DNA from: Enterococcus viikkiensis
GTDB taxonomy: Bacteria > Bacillota > Bacilli > Lactobacillales > Enterococcaceae
NCBI RefSeq assembly: GCF_005405345.1
Contig: NZ_BJDW01000002.1
Span: 124,001-188,000 of the forward strand
Reading direction: 5' to 3'
DNA length: 64,000 bases
Part shown: piece after piece, positions 28,806-36,891 of the stretch
Numbering within the stretch: the first letter of the stretch is position 1
Layout of the letters: each line of letters starts with the position of its first letter
Program-made: the position numbers and the translations under genes
Notes under the pieces: generated by a model
What the model was told of the DNA's origin: nothing
The model's input: only the letters and a program-made list of their open reading frames with translations
Databases searched by the model: none

Positions 28806-29540
28806 TTAAAAATCAGGCTGCCACGGTCCTTTTAAATTAGGCAATTCATAATCAGCCACCAAGCCTGTTTGATCAAAAATAACCCCGTGAAGACTCCCAC
28901 CGAAAACCGCTCCACCGTCAATACCGATCTTATTATCCGACTGCCACAAAGCTGTCGTCTGCATGTCCCCGTAAAGCATCGGAGTGATCGTATGTCCAAA
29001 GACGATTGTTTTACCAGTTTTGTTTTTTCCTTCGTGAAAAGGCTCGCGAATCCATAAAAAATCCTGCAAGGAAGTCTCATGCCAATCTTTAGTTAAATTC
29101 ACTCCCGCATGCACAAACAGATACTTTCCCCATTCGCAGTAAAATGGCCGCTCTGCTAAAAAGGTCAGTAACTTTTTGTAGCGGCTACGGATCATCATAG
29201 CAATCTCAGTCGGAGAATATTCCTGCGTCGCCCCCGTATGTAATAGGCTTTCAATCGTTTCTTTTCCGCCATTATAGAGATAACTTGGAAACCAATCTTC
29301 CGGTTTCTCCATAAAATCTAAGAAGTATTCTTCATGATTTCCTCGTAAATAAACTGCATGGTATTTCTCAACAAGTTCCATCCCTAAAAGCCAGCACTCT
29401 TTACTTTGCGGTCCGCGATCATTTAAATCACCAATCAAAATCAACTGCTGTTTGGCTGGCTCAAACTTTTTCAAAATTTCTTGAAACAACTCATATTCTC
29501 CGTGAACATCACCAATCACAAATACTTGATCCATTCCCAT
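28806..29540 (-). CDS. Calcineurin-like metallophosphoesterase
   Basis: A 244-residue PPP-type metallophosphatase with the metal-ligand motifs FVIGDVHGEYE (GDxHG), LIGDLNDRG (GDxxDRG) and LRGNHEE (GNHE), then FVHAG and FGHT. Relatives include bis(5'-nucleosyl)tetraphosphatases and protein serine/threonine phosphatases; length and motif order fit either. The ATG at 29540 has GAGAGGGG ahead; an in-frame ATG at 29534 is equally possible. The gene is followed by a strong terminator. Confidence 0.83.
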   Translation of the reverse strand: MGMDQVFVIGDVHGEYELFQEILKKFEPAKQQLILIGDLNDRGPQSKECWLLGMELVEKYHAVYLRGNHEEYFLDFMEKPEDWFPSYLYNGGKETIESLLHTGATQEYSPTEIAMMIRSRYKKLLTFLAERPFYCEWGKYLFVHAGVNLTKDWHETSLQDFLWIREPFHEGKNKTGKTIVFGHTITPMLYGDMQTTALWQSDNKIGIDGGAVFGGSLHGVIFDQTGLVADYELPNLKGPWQPDF

Positions 29541-29565
29541 TCGCCCCTCTCAATCGAAGACCGCT

Positions 29566-29937
29566 TTAGTTACCAGAGACCACAAAATAATTTCCATCTG
29601 TATCCACAAAATTGAAAATGTATTCCTCGCCAATTTGTGTCAAATCGCCAAGTTGAACACCCACCGTTTGTAATTTTTTATACAAACTAATCATATCATC
29701 ACTACCAAAAATTAATGCTGGCGAAGGTTCCGTCGCTTCATCGTCATTCTTTTGAATAAATGCACGATCATAAATGACTAAATGCGTCGTACTCGTCTCA
29801 CTCATTGCCACTTCCGCTACTTGCGAACCATCCAACTCTTCAAAACTTAGTTCAATGAAACCTAAGCTTTGCCAAAAAGCACTCGCCTTTTTCACATCAT
29901 CCGCATATAAAATCACTTTTACTTGTTCGTTAAACAA
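29566..29937 (-). CDS. Glyoxalase/VOC-superfamily protein
   Basis: A 123-residue single-module vicinal oxygen chelate protein (VKVILYADDVKKASAFWQSLGF, then FNFVDTDGNYFVVSG). It fits the YxxF-type family of bleomycin-resistance or glyoxalase-like proteins; no substrate can be named. I favour a TTG start at 29937, seven bases after GGGAG; a TTG at 29952 has no ribosome site. Confidence 0.72.
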   Translation of the reverse strand: MFNEQVKVILYADDVKKASAFWQSLGFIELSFEELDGSQVAEVAMSETSTTHLVIYDRAFIQKNDDEATEPSPALIFGSDDMISLYKKLQTVGVQLGDLTQIGEEYIFNFVDTDGNYFVVSGN

Positions 29938-30134
29938 ATGATTCACTCCCAAAAATTAATCTTAAATTCTAATACACTCAATATAACAAAGTGCGCGCTT
30001 TGATGCGAATACTTAGTAAGAAAAAATTGAATTCTTCATTGAACATTTTGAACTAACTAGCTTTTACTACAGTTTTACTTATAAAGTGGGCCATTCATCC
30101 CAAACTAACCTAAACGGTGAAAAGTCGGACTAAC

Positions 30135-30168
30135 AAAAAAAGCTTGGTCGCGCATACCAAGCTTTTGA
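30135..30168 (-). terminator. Terminator of the cystine symporter gene
   Basis: AAGCTTGGT / ACCAAGCTT with a short loop followed by TTTTTTT on the minus strand, just past the stop at 30176. The 29953-30134 stretch shows no gene. Confidence 0.85.
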
Positions 30169-30175
30169 TAATTTA

Positions 30176-31567
30176 TTATTGATTCACTTCGATTGAAGCG
30201 TCTTTATCTTCTAATATTTCTCGATCTAAGTCATGAATCCGCGAGCTGGTTACCACACCGGCGACCATGCTGCCGCTGACATTGACTGCTGTCCGAGCCA
30301 TATCAATCATTGGTTCAACTGAAATTACTAATCCTACGATAGCAACCGGCAAGTTCATGGCTCCCAGTACGATCAATGATGCAAAGGTTGCACCACCACC
30401 GACTCCAGCTACACCAAATGAACTGATCGTTACAATTGCCATTAACATAATAATGAATTTCAAATCAAACACGTTGATACCAACGGTTGGTGCCACGATT
30501 GTAGCTAACATCGCTGGATAAACCCCGGCACAGCCATTTTGACCAATCGAAATACCAAAGCTTCCGGCAAAATTTGCGGTTGCTTCATCTACGCCCAATG
30601 CTTTTGTTTGTGTCTCAATATTCATCGGCAACGTTCCGGCACTTGAACGTGATGTAAAGGCAAAACTCAAAGCTGGAAAAGCCTTTTTAAAGAAATTAAT
30701 TGGATTGACTCTAACACCTAGTAAAATAAGTGAGTGAACAAGTAAAACGACGATCAAAGCGCTATAAGAAGCCAAAATAAATTTCCCTAAGTTGACAATT
30801 GCTTCAAAATCACTTGTTGCTAAAACGTTGGTCATTAAGGCGAATACCCCATAAGGAGTTAAGCGCAAAACTAACGTAACGATACGCATGACGATTTTAT
30901 ATAAGCTTTCAATCAAGTTTGCAAAAAATTCTGCTTCCTTCGGTGCCTTGCGGCGAACTCCTAAAAAGGCGATCCCTACAAAAGCCGCGAAAATAACCAC
31001 GCCGATAGTACTTGTTGGGCGTGTTCCTGCGAAGTCAGCAAAAACATTTGTTGGAATGAAAGATAAAATTTGTTGCGGAATTGAGAAGTTTTGAACCATC
31101 TCTTGACGATCAGCCAACTCTTTAATCCGAGCAGTTTCTGCTGCTCCTTTAGTGAAAGTTGCTCCGTCTAAATTGAAGAGCATCACCGCTGCGATACCGA
31201 TCAAAGCAGCGATTGCCGTCGTTGCTAATAGTGTAACTAGAACGTTCACACTAATCTTACCCAGTTTCTTACTGGATTTCATCTTCGTAAAAGCACCTAC
31301 GATAGAAATGAAAACTAGCGGCATAACTAACATTTGTAATAAAGAAATATAACCATTACCGACGATCCCGATCCATTCCATCGCTTGAGAAATGATTTTG
31401 CTACCATTACCTAAAAGTAATTGTAAAATTCCGCCAAAAATAATTCCGGCGCCTAATCCAGCAAACACTCGATTCGAAAATTTCACATGTCTTTTTTGCA
31501 TTTGGTAGAAAGCCACAAGCAACGCAACGAATACTAAGATCACTAATACAGTGAACAGAGTTGTCAT
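30176..31567 (-). CDS. L-cystine/cation symporter, TcyP-type
   Basis: A 463-residue member of the dicarboxylate/amino acid:cation symporter family (DAACS). About eight membrane helices and two re-entrant loops are visible: SRSSAGTLPMNIET (serine-rich HP1) and VGGGATFASLIVLG (HP2). It resembles Bacillus TcyP, a cystine transporter; the substrate assignment is by similarity. The ATG follows AAGGAGG. The mRNA begins with a structured leader of about 124 bases. CysK is in the same window, so both serve cysteine supply, though they are not in one operon. Confidence 0.85.
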   Translation of the reverse strand: MTTLFTVLVILVFVALLVAFYQMQKRHVKFSNRVFAGLGAGIIFGGILQLLLGNGSKIISQAMEWIGIVGNGYISLLQMLVMPLVFISIVGAFTKMKSSKKLGKISVNVLVTLLATTAIAALIGIAAVMLFNLDGATFTKGAAETARIKELADRQEMVQNFSIPQQILSFIPTNVFADFAGTRPTSTIGVVIFAAFVGIAFLGVRRKAPKEAEFFANLIESLYKIVMRIVTLVLRLTPYGVFALMTNVLATSDFEAIVNLGKFILASYSALIVVLLVHSLILLGVRVNPINFFKKAFPALSFAFTSRSSAGTLPMNIETQTKALGVDEATANFAGSFGISIGQNGCAGVYPAMLATIVAPTVGINVFDLKFIIMLMAIVTISSFGVAGVGGGATFASLIVLGAMNLPVAIVGLVISVEPMIDMARTAVNVSGSMVAGVVTSSRIHDLDREILEDKDASIEVNQ

Positions 31568-31570
31568 TGT

Positions 31571-31691
31571 ATTCCTCCTTAAAATAACTTTCTATAATGA
31601 CAAGTCTGTCAAAGGAAGTAAAGGTTCCCGGTGTCCATTCTTCAATGAAACACCCTAAAATATGATTGCGCAAGTCCAATATTTTAGTGAC
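31571..31691 (-). promoter_or_regulatory. Structured 5' leader of the cystine symporter mRNA
   Basis: The predicted transcript starts near 31691 directly at a hairpin (TAAAATAT / ATATTTTA with a CAC/GTG extension). Further hairpins follow: GGAA-CCTTTAC-TTCC and TGACA-GAC-TTGTCA. No known riboswitch consensus was recognised. AAGGAGG lies at the end of the leader. Confidence 0.45.
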
Positions 31692-31697
31692 TTTTTT

Positions 31698-31726
31698 AGT
31701 ATAACTCAGATAAAATAATCTGTCTT
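31698..31726 (-). promoter_or_regulatory. Promoter of the cystine symporter with inverted repeat
   Basis: The minus strand reads AAGACA (31721-31726), 17 bp, TATACT (31698-31703). The spacer contains CAGAT-6-ATCTG (31707-31722), which could be a repressor operator. Confidence 0.6.
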
Positions 31727-31758
31727 ATAAAAAGTACTATTACAAGAAAATTTTCAAG

Positions 31759-31815
31759 AAAAATTCCGGCTGGAAGGATATCTAAGAAACTTAAACATCC
31801 CTCCAGTCGGAAAAA
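31759..31815 (-). terminator. DUF1149 gene terminator
   Basis: The minus strand has a long stem TTCCGACTGGAGGGAT / ATCCTTCCAGCCGGAA with a 19-base loop and a TTTTT tail, immediately after the stop at 31824. Confidence 0.8.
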
Positions 31816-31823
31816 ATGACTAA

Positions 31824-32207
31824 TTAAATTGTATTAGACGAAAAATTAATTTTAACGCCGGGTTTATCTAAAGCAATCTCGGTAATCTCATAGACCATTC
31901 GCTCAATCAAATTTAAAATAGGTCGAATCATCTCATTGGCTTCCGCTTCAGTCAAATCACTCTTTTGATTGACTTTACGACCAATCACATGAATCACTTG
32001 CGACAAGACACCGCCAATAATAAATTCTTCAAACGGAAGAACAAATTCGATTCGAACGCCCATGATGCTATTTTCGGCAGGATAGGCCGGATCCGTTGCC
32101 TCCAATGGGCTAAAATTGATTAATAATTTCTGTTCGACTTTTTGATCCCTTGGAGGCAATCCATAATTAAAGGATTCTACAACCTCTTGATCCCGTTTTA
32201 ATTCCAT
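31824..32207 (-). CDS. DUF1149 family protein
   Basis: A 127-residue conserved protein typical of Lactobacillales. It has a beta-rich central part (LLINFSPLEA; IMGVRIEFVLPFEEFIIGGVLSQVIHV) and a helical C-terminal half; no catalytic motif or signal peptide is visible. Function is unknown. I chose the ATG at 32207 because AGGAGGT lies five bases ahead; the longer frame from 32240 has no ribosome site. The mRNA leader carries a strong two-tier inverted repeat. Confidence 0.85.
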   Translation of the reverse strand: MELKRDQEVVESFNYGLPPRDQKVEQKLLINFSPLEATDPAYPAENSIMGVRIEFVLPFEEFIIGGVLSQVIHVIGRKVNQKSDLTEAEANEMIRPILNLIERMVYEITEIALDKPGVKINFSSNTI

Positions 32208-32225
32208 TTCGCACCTCCTATCAGT

Positions 32226-32284
32226 ATGAAAGCTGTTCATCTAATTTTTATGTTAAAAATTAGATTGGAGCAACCATCTTTCAT
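32226..32284 (-). repeat. Two-tier inverted repeat in the DUF1149 leader
   Basis: An inner perfect 11-bp stem ATCTAATTTTT / AAAAATTAGAT (32239-32249 with 32255-32265, 5-base loop) lies inside an outer stem ATGAAAG / CTTTCAT. A TATAAT at 32288-32293 places the transcript start at or near the outer stem. No T-tract follows, so it is not a terminator. Confidence 0.5.
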
Positions 32285-32311
32285 TTAATTATAGCTTTCA
32301 CCGACATAAAT

Positions 32312-32908
32312 TTATAGCATTTCTTTCAAATTATTTATCCGATACGTAGCGTTAATCTCTTGCTTAAAATGATCTAAATCATAAAAAACAGTGTTAGTTT
32401 TAGCATTATTTCCTGCTTCAATATCTAGCTTCCGATCACCGATCATAAAGGTCTGCTTTCTATCCAGCTGATACTTTTCAATAAAATAATTAATTGCCGA
32501 AGGATTTGGCTTACGAGGAAAAGCAGAATCACTGCCTACCACCTCAGTGATCAATGAATCTAGGCCATCTCGCTCTAACAATTTCCATGTTGCGGAAATT
32601 TGTCGGTGAGTCAAAATAAAGTGCTGACCGCCAGTCGCTTTTAACCCTGTTAACACTTCCTTTGTCTCTTTAAAAGGAAGGGATTGATCCATATTTTGCG
32701 CCTCGTATAAATGATAGGTTTCATCAAAAGTCGGTACCGGCAGCTTCCAATCGATAATCATTTGATGAATAGAGTCTTCCTTGATTTTCCGATAGACCTT
32801 CTCTTCTTCTTGCGGTAAATTAAACTCCTTGAACGTTTTCATTAATGCTTTAATCATCATCGGGTATGTATCATACAACGTCCCATCAAAATCCCAAATA
32901 TAATTCAT
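32312..32908 (-). CDS. HAD-superfamily hydrolase
   Basis: A 198-residue HAD phosphatase with motif I WDFDGTLYDT (nucleophile Asp 6 or so), a cap domain (about 15-85), motif II ILTHRQ, and motifs III/IV PRKPNP and GDRKLDIEAG. This is the phosphoglycolate-phosphatase-like group; the substrate is unknown. ATG at 32908, 29 bases after the gpmA stop, so probably co-transcribed with the broken gpmA. Confidence 0.82.
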   Translation of the reverse strand: MNYIWDFDGTLYDTYPMMIKALMKTFKEFNLPQEEEKVYRKIKEDSIHQMIIDWKLPVPTFDETYHLYEAQNMDQSLPFKETKEVLTGLKATGGQHFILTHRQISATWKLLERDGLDSLITEVVGSDSAFPRKPNPSAINYFIEKYQLDRKQTFMIGDRKLDIEAGNNAKTNTVFYDLDHFKQEINATYRINNLKEML

Positions 32909-32937
32909 GTTGCGCCTTCCTAATTAACATAATATTT

Positions 32938-33606
32938 TTATAAAATTATTTTTTCTTCGATTTGTAGGTTTCGATCAAATCTGTAAACCAGCGGTGTAGC
33001 ATTGGGAATATCGATCTGATCCACCTGATCAGTTGGAATATTCTCTAAAAACTGAACGAGTGCCCTCAGACTATTGCCATGTCCACACACCAAAACTGTT
33101 TTTTTCGCTAATAACTCCGGCGCCAACTGATCTTACCACAGCGGACGAACACGTTTTGAAGTCATATGCAAACTTTCGCCGGTAGGAATCAAACGCGGAT
33201 CCAGCTGATCATAGCGACGATCAAAATGATTATCCTGTGTTAAAGGAGGCACCTCGTCGAAGCCGCGTCGCCATTTTTTAACTTGAACAGCCCCAAAATC
33301 ACGGGCAATCAGCTCTTTATTTTTCCCTACCAATGCGCCATAATGCCGTTCATTTAAGCGCCATGTCTTATATTCCGGAACAAAGCTGGCATCCGCTTCA
33401 GCTAAAATCATTTTAGCCGTTTTGATAGAGCGCTTCAGAACGGACTCATAAGCGACGTCGATTAGTAAACCAGCTTCCTTGATTTTCTTACCTGCGTCTT
33501 TAGCTTGCTGAATCCCTCGATCCGTTAAATTAACATCCAACCAGCCTGTCCAATAATTTTCAAAATTTGCTTCACTTTCGCCGTGGCGAACCAAAATTAA
33601 GTTCAT
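32938..33606 (-). pseudogene. gpmA: 2,3-bisphosphoglycerate-dependent phosphoglycerate mutase, interrupted by a nonsense codon
   Basis: Glycolytic phosphoglycerate mutase: RHGE with the phosphohistidine at residue 8, WTGWLDVNLTDRG, LNERHYG, then after the break VCGHGNSLRALV (second catalytic His, codon 176). Codon 158 is TAA at 33133-33135, in the same frame as both halves; a GAA codon would restore the usual PLWE sequence. Without read-through the product ends at 157 aa and lacks the second active-site His, so it should be inactive. The full frame would be about 223 codons, near normal. A functional copy is presumably elsewhere. The ATG has GAAGGTGAG ahead. Upstream of the HAD gene. Confidence 0.88.
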
Positions 33607-33632
33607 CTACTCACCTTCTCTTTGTTAGGATA

Positions 33633-33668
33633 ACAGAAAAAGCCTAGTTTTAGAAACTAGACCTTTTT
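33633..33668 (-). terminator. Terminator of the zinc-ribbon membrane protein gene
   Basis: CTAGTTT / AAACTAG with a 3-base loop is extended by an AAAGG/CCTTT-like base and followed by a T-run on the minus strand. It overlaps the stop of the gene ending at 33657. Confidence 0.7.
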
Positions 33669-34055
33669 AACAAATTGCGTATGACAATTTTTACACGTCA
33701 CTTTAATTTTTCCGCGACCTTTAGGTGCCCGCATTTTTTGTTTGCACTCTGGACACTTAAAATACGTATAGGGACTTTTCTTGCCTTTGAAAAAATCCTT
33801 CACTCGATTGAGCCACAGAATAAATTTTTGGTTTTCATTGCTGCGAGGGTAAATTTTCTTTGAACAGAAGCGATAAAAGATGAGTACCAATGCTACTAAA
33901 GCAATGATGTTTCCGATAGAATAAGGGATCCAATGATCAAAGATCGTAAAGACTGCCCAAACGATCAGCAATGCTTTATTGATTTGGTCCAGCCTACCAT
34001 AGCGTCCCCGCATCAAATACGCGTACTTTTGATACACATTGACTAGGCGCTGCAT
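33657..34055 (-). CDS. Membrane protein with C-terminal zinc ribbon
   Basis: About 132 residues with two membrane helices (about 30-66 from this start: ALLIVWAVFTIFDHWIP, IIALVALVLIFYRFC), a basic stretch, and a C-terminal zinc ribbon CPECKQKMRAPKGRGK...CKNC. I do not recognise a named family. The ATG at 34055 is used; upstream TTG codons at 34073 and 34070 lie after AAGGGAG and are plausible alternatives. Membrane-anchored zinc-ribbon proteins often act as regulators or assembly factors, but that is not shown here. Confidence 0.65.
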   Translation of the reverse strand: MQRLVNVYQKYAYLMRGRYGRLDQINKALLIVWAVFTIFDHWIPYSIGNIIALVALVLIFYRFCSKKIYPRSNENQKFILWLNRVKDFFKGKKSPYTYFKCPECKQKMRAPKGRGKIKVTCKNCHTQFVKKV

Positions 34056-34094
34056 CCAACGATTTCCCAACAAAAATGCTCCCTTCAAAATTGC

Positions 34095-34223
34095 TTACTT
34101 ATTAAAGATTTTCGGCCCTTTGCGCATGTTTTTGCGGTCGTTCTTAGGTGTTTCCATTTTCTTCGAACGTCCGCCGCCTTGTTTATTTTTAATGATTTCT
34201 AACATTTTTTCTTTTTGATTCAT
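34095..34223 (-). CDS. Small basic protein (42 aa)
   Basis: A short ORF with AAGG ahead of the ATG, starting three bases after the rlmD stop. It is strongly basic, begins MNQKEKMLEIIKNKQG and ends KGPKIFNK. No membrane segment or known motif. Its spacing to the rlmD stop and the good start suggest a real, co-translated small protein; the function is unknown. Confidence 0.6.
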   Translation of the reverse strand: MNQKEKMLEIIKNKQGGGRSKKMETPKNDRKNMRKGPKIFNK

Positions 34224-34226
34224 TCC

Positions 34227-35588
34227 TTACACCGCCTTTACTAATAAGGTGACTGATTCCACATGATGGGTTTGAGGGAATAAATCAACTGGTTGAACGT
34301 TTACTGCCTGATAACCAAACGTTTCATATCTTTTCAGATCCCGCGCCAATGTCGCTGGGTTACAAGAGATATAAACAATTTTTTCTGGATTTGCAGCCAC
34401 GGAAGCCTCAATGAATTTTTCATCCAAGCCTTTTCTTGGTGGATCCACAAACACAACAGAGGGTTCAATGCCTTCACGAGCCCAGCGCGGCATAATTTTT
34501 TCAGCTTTACCGACTTCATAGTTGGCATTTTCAATCCCATTGCGTTTCGCATTGGCTTTCGCATCCTCGATTGCTTGAGGAACGATTTCCACGCCGTAAA
34601 CATGTTTGACTTTTTCCGCTAATGACAACCCAATCGTCCCGATTCCACAATAAGCATCTACTACAATGTCCTCTTTGTTCAAATCAGCCAAATCAATTGC
34701 AATTTGGTACAATACTTCGGTTTGCTCGGTGTTGACTTGATAAAATGACTGGGACGAAATCCGATATGTTTTTCCTAGCAATGTATCATCGATCGTCGTC
34801 TTGCCCAACAAGACTTTTTCTTCACGTCCCATAATGACATTGGTTTTTTCTGGATTGACATTTTGAATAACTGAAACGACTTCAGGCAATTCTTTTTTGA
34901 TCACTTCTGCGATTTCCACACCTTTAAAGAAACGCTCGGTGCGCGTCACTAAAATCACCATCATTTCATGGCTATAATGCCCGCGGCGAATTACAATATG
35001 CCGAATGAAACCGGTATTGTCTCGTTCGTTGTAGGCCTTTACGTTAAAACGTTGCAAGATGTCTCGCACAGTGAGGATTGCTTGGTCGATCGCTGGATCT
35101 TGGATCAAATAGTTTTCGATCGGTAGCAACGTATGAGAATTTTTACGATAAAAGCCCGTCGTCAATTTGTTTTCAACTTTTTGGACTGGGATCTGTGCTT
35201 TGTTACGGTAACCAAAAGGATCTTTCATCCCTAAAGTAGTTTCAACCGGAAGGTCTGGCATCTTAGCGATTGATTTCAGCACATTTTGAATTTGTTCTTG
35301 TTTGAAACGCAGCTGATAGTCATAGGTCATATGGCTCAAAGGTGCGATTCCGCTTCTTAATAAGTCTAAGTCTTTTACTTCTTGCCGTTCAGGATTGTCA
35401 TTGAAACGTTCCATAACTTTTCCATAGCCGAATTTTTTGCCGACTTTGACTGCTTTGATCGTCACCTTTTCATCTGGTAACGCATTTTCAACAAAGAGTG
35501 GGAATCCTTCGATATGTGCAACACCTAACCCTTCGTAAGACAGGTCATCGATTGTCACTGTGTAGGTTTGATTTTTTTCTATCGTCAT
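34227..35588 (-). CDS. 23S rRNA (uracil-C5)-methyltransferase, RlmD/TrmA family
   Basis: A 453-residue RumA/TrmA-type enzyme making m5U in rRNA or tRNA. It has an N-terminal TRAM domain (about 1-60), a methyltransferase domain with DAYCGIGTIGLSLA, FVDPPRKGLD, and the catalytic cysteine in YISCNPATLARD. In Gram-positive bacteria the RlmCD type methylates 23S U747 and U1939, which is the most likely role. I chose the ATG at 35588 (AAAGGAG seven bases upstream), not the longer frame from 35645. Promoter TTGCTT-17-TATGAT at 35617-35645. Confidence 0.88.
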   Translation of the reverse strand: MTIEKNQTYTVTIDDLSYEGLGVAHIEGFPLFVENALPDEKVTIKAVKVGKKFGYGKVMERFNDNPERQEVKDLDLLRSGIAPLSHMTYDYQLRFKQEQIQNVLKSIAKMPDLPVETTLGMKDPFGYRNKAQIPVQKVENKLTTGFYRKNSHTLLPIENYLIQDPAIDQAILTVRDILQRFNVKAYNERDNTGFIRHIVIRRGHYSHEMMVILVTRTERFFKGVEIAEVIKKELPEVVSVIQNVNPEKTNVIMGREEKVLLGKTTIDDTLLGKTYRISSQSFYQVNTEQTEVLYQIAIDLADLNKEDIVVDAYCGIGTIGLSLAEKVKHVYGVEIVPQAIEDAKANAKRNGIENANYEVGKAEKIMPRWAREGIEPSVVFVDPPRKGLDEKFIEASVAANPEKIVYISCNPATLARDLKRYETFGYQAVNVQPVDLFPQTHHVESVTLLVKAV

Positions 35589-35616
35589 TGTATTCTCCTT
35601 TAAGACTGATTCACCT

Positions 35617-35645
35617 ATCATAATGAATTCAAGCAAAAAAAGCAA
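35617..35645 (-). promoter_or_regulatory. Promoter of the rlmD-type gene
   Basis: The minus strand reads TTGCTT (35640-35645), 17 bp, TATGAT (35617-35622), about 30 bases ahead of the start codon. Confidence 0.65.
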
Positions 35646-35817
35646 GGTAACATGCTATTTTTCCTCATTAAGAGTTTTGTAAGAATCTAACAGTTTTCTT
35701 TTCTCGCAAAACCTCACTCAGGCTCTATTCTTCATACAAGAATAATCAGTGAAGTCGTGACAAAAATTTTGGTTTTAATTAATACGCCGAAGCCACTAAC
35801 GGAACTCCGTTTATTCG

Positions 35818-35860
35818 TAAAGAGAACCTGTGACAATTCTTTTGTCACAGGTTCTCCTCT
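35818..35860 (-). terminator. dagK terminator-like hairpin
   Basis: A 14-bp near-perfect stem AGAACCTGTGACA / TGTCACAGGTTCT with a 7-base loop lies just past the dagK stop at 35864. The following T-rich stretch is short, so termination strength is uncertain. The rest of 35646-35817 shows no gene. Confidence 0.6.
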
Positions 35861-35863
35861 TAT

Positions 35864-36883
35864 CTATTCATCTTGATTAAGATCTTCGTCTTTAATTTTC
35901 TCAAATTCCTTAACGAATTCAATTCCCGCTTCTTTTTCCTCTGGATCAACGGTTCCTAAAATGGCGTTGTCATCGATCTCATCGGTATTCGCGTAAAACT
36001 CAATATGCTGATGCAGATTTTCAAAACGCATTGGTGCATCGCCACCATACTCGCCGTCTAAATTAATCATCATTTTTTTGTCTGTATCAATCAGACTAGC
36101 ATCTAAAAAGCTGGTTTTAACATAAAGAACCTTCGAATCATTCACATGCTTACCACCATTTAAGACAAGGGTAATCAATCGAACGATTTCGAACAGGTTT
36201 GCTGTTTTAACAACGATCAATGAAAATTTTCCATCGTCTAATTTTGCATCTGGGGCAATCGTTTCGAAGCCACCGATAGAATTCGTCAGGCCTAAGAAAA
36301 ACATCGAAGCATTGCCTTCGTATTCGCCGCCTTCGTAAACTAACCGCATTTTAGTCGGCTTGATTCGAGGCAACATTTCAGCGCCTTTCGCCAAATACGC
36401 TAAGTAGCCAAAAATGCTTTTTAACTCAGAAGGGACTTCGTAGGTTAACTCGGTTAAAGAACCACCAGCTGCGATATTAATAAAATAGGTGTCCGCCGCT
36501 TTACCGATATCCATTTTGACTGTCTGCTGTTTCTGGATGACTTCCGCCGCGGCTTTTACATTGCTGCGAGGAACTTTTAAGGCCCGAGCGTAGTCGTTGG
36601 TCGTGCCGGCAGGTATAATCGCCATTTTGGGACGTTTTTTTAGGCCTGCGATCCCATTGACCACTTCATTGATCGTGCCATCTCCGCCTGCGGCTACTAC
36701 TAGTTCAAAACCAGCTTTCGCCGCGCGGGTCGCCTCATTTTTTGCTGAATCGGGTTCCGGAGTCGTAGCAAAAGCACTGGCTTCATAGCCTGCTTTTTCA
36801 ATGGCATCCAAGATATCCGCCAAATTATTGCGCATGATCTCTTTTCCAGAAACTGGATTATAAATCAATCGTGCTCTTTCCAT
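35864..36883 (-). CDS. dagK: Diacylglycerol kinase (DgkB-type)
   Basis: Soluble lipid kinase that recycles diacylglycerol from lipoteichoic acid synthesis into phosphatidic acid. The 339-residue DAGK-catalytic protein has GGDGTINEVVNG (about 66-77), AGTTNDYARAL, and GTVDPEEKEAGIEF near the acidic C-terminus. I chose the ATG at 36883 because AAGGAG lies seven bases ahead and homologues begin here. The frame stays open upstream through 105-bp tandem repeats, giving a possible 52-residue extension that lacks a ribosome site. Confidence 0.9.
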   Translation of the reverse strand: MERARLIYNPVSGKEIMRNNLADILDAIEKAGYEASAFATTPEPDSAKNEATRAAKAGFELVVAAGGDGTINEVVNGIAGLKKRPKMAIIPAGTTNDYARALKVPRSNVKAAAEVIQKQQTVKMDIGKAADTYFINIAAGGSLTELTYEVPSELKSIFGYLAYLAKGAEMLPRIKPTKMRLVYEGGEYEGNASMFFLGLTNSIGGFETIAPDAKLDDGKFSLIVVKTANLFEIVRLITLVLNGGKHVNDSKVLYVKTSFLDASLIDTDKKMMINLDGEYGGDAPMRFENLHQHIEFYANTDEIDDNAILGTVDPEEKEAGIEFVKEFEKIKDEDLNQDE

Positions 36884-36891
36884 GATTCGCT

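Noticed and set aside
31407-31679. 90-aa minus-strand ORF in the symporter leader
   Set aside because: It runs out of frame through the symporter gene start and begins at TTG without a ribosome site; a shadow frame.
33133-33135. Programmed recoding or selenocysteine at the gpmA stop
   Set aside because: The codon is TAA, not TGA, and no recoding signal or SECIS-like hairpin was recognised; a nonsense mutation is simpler.
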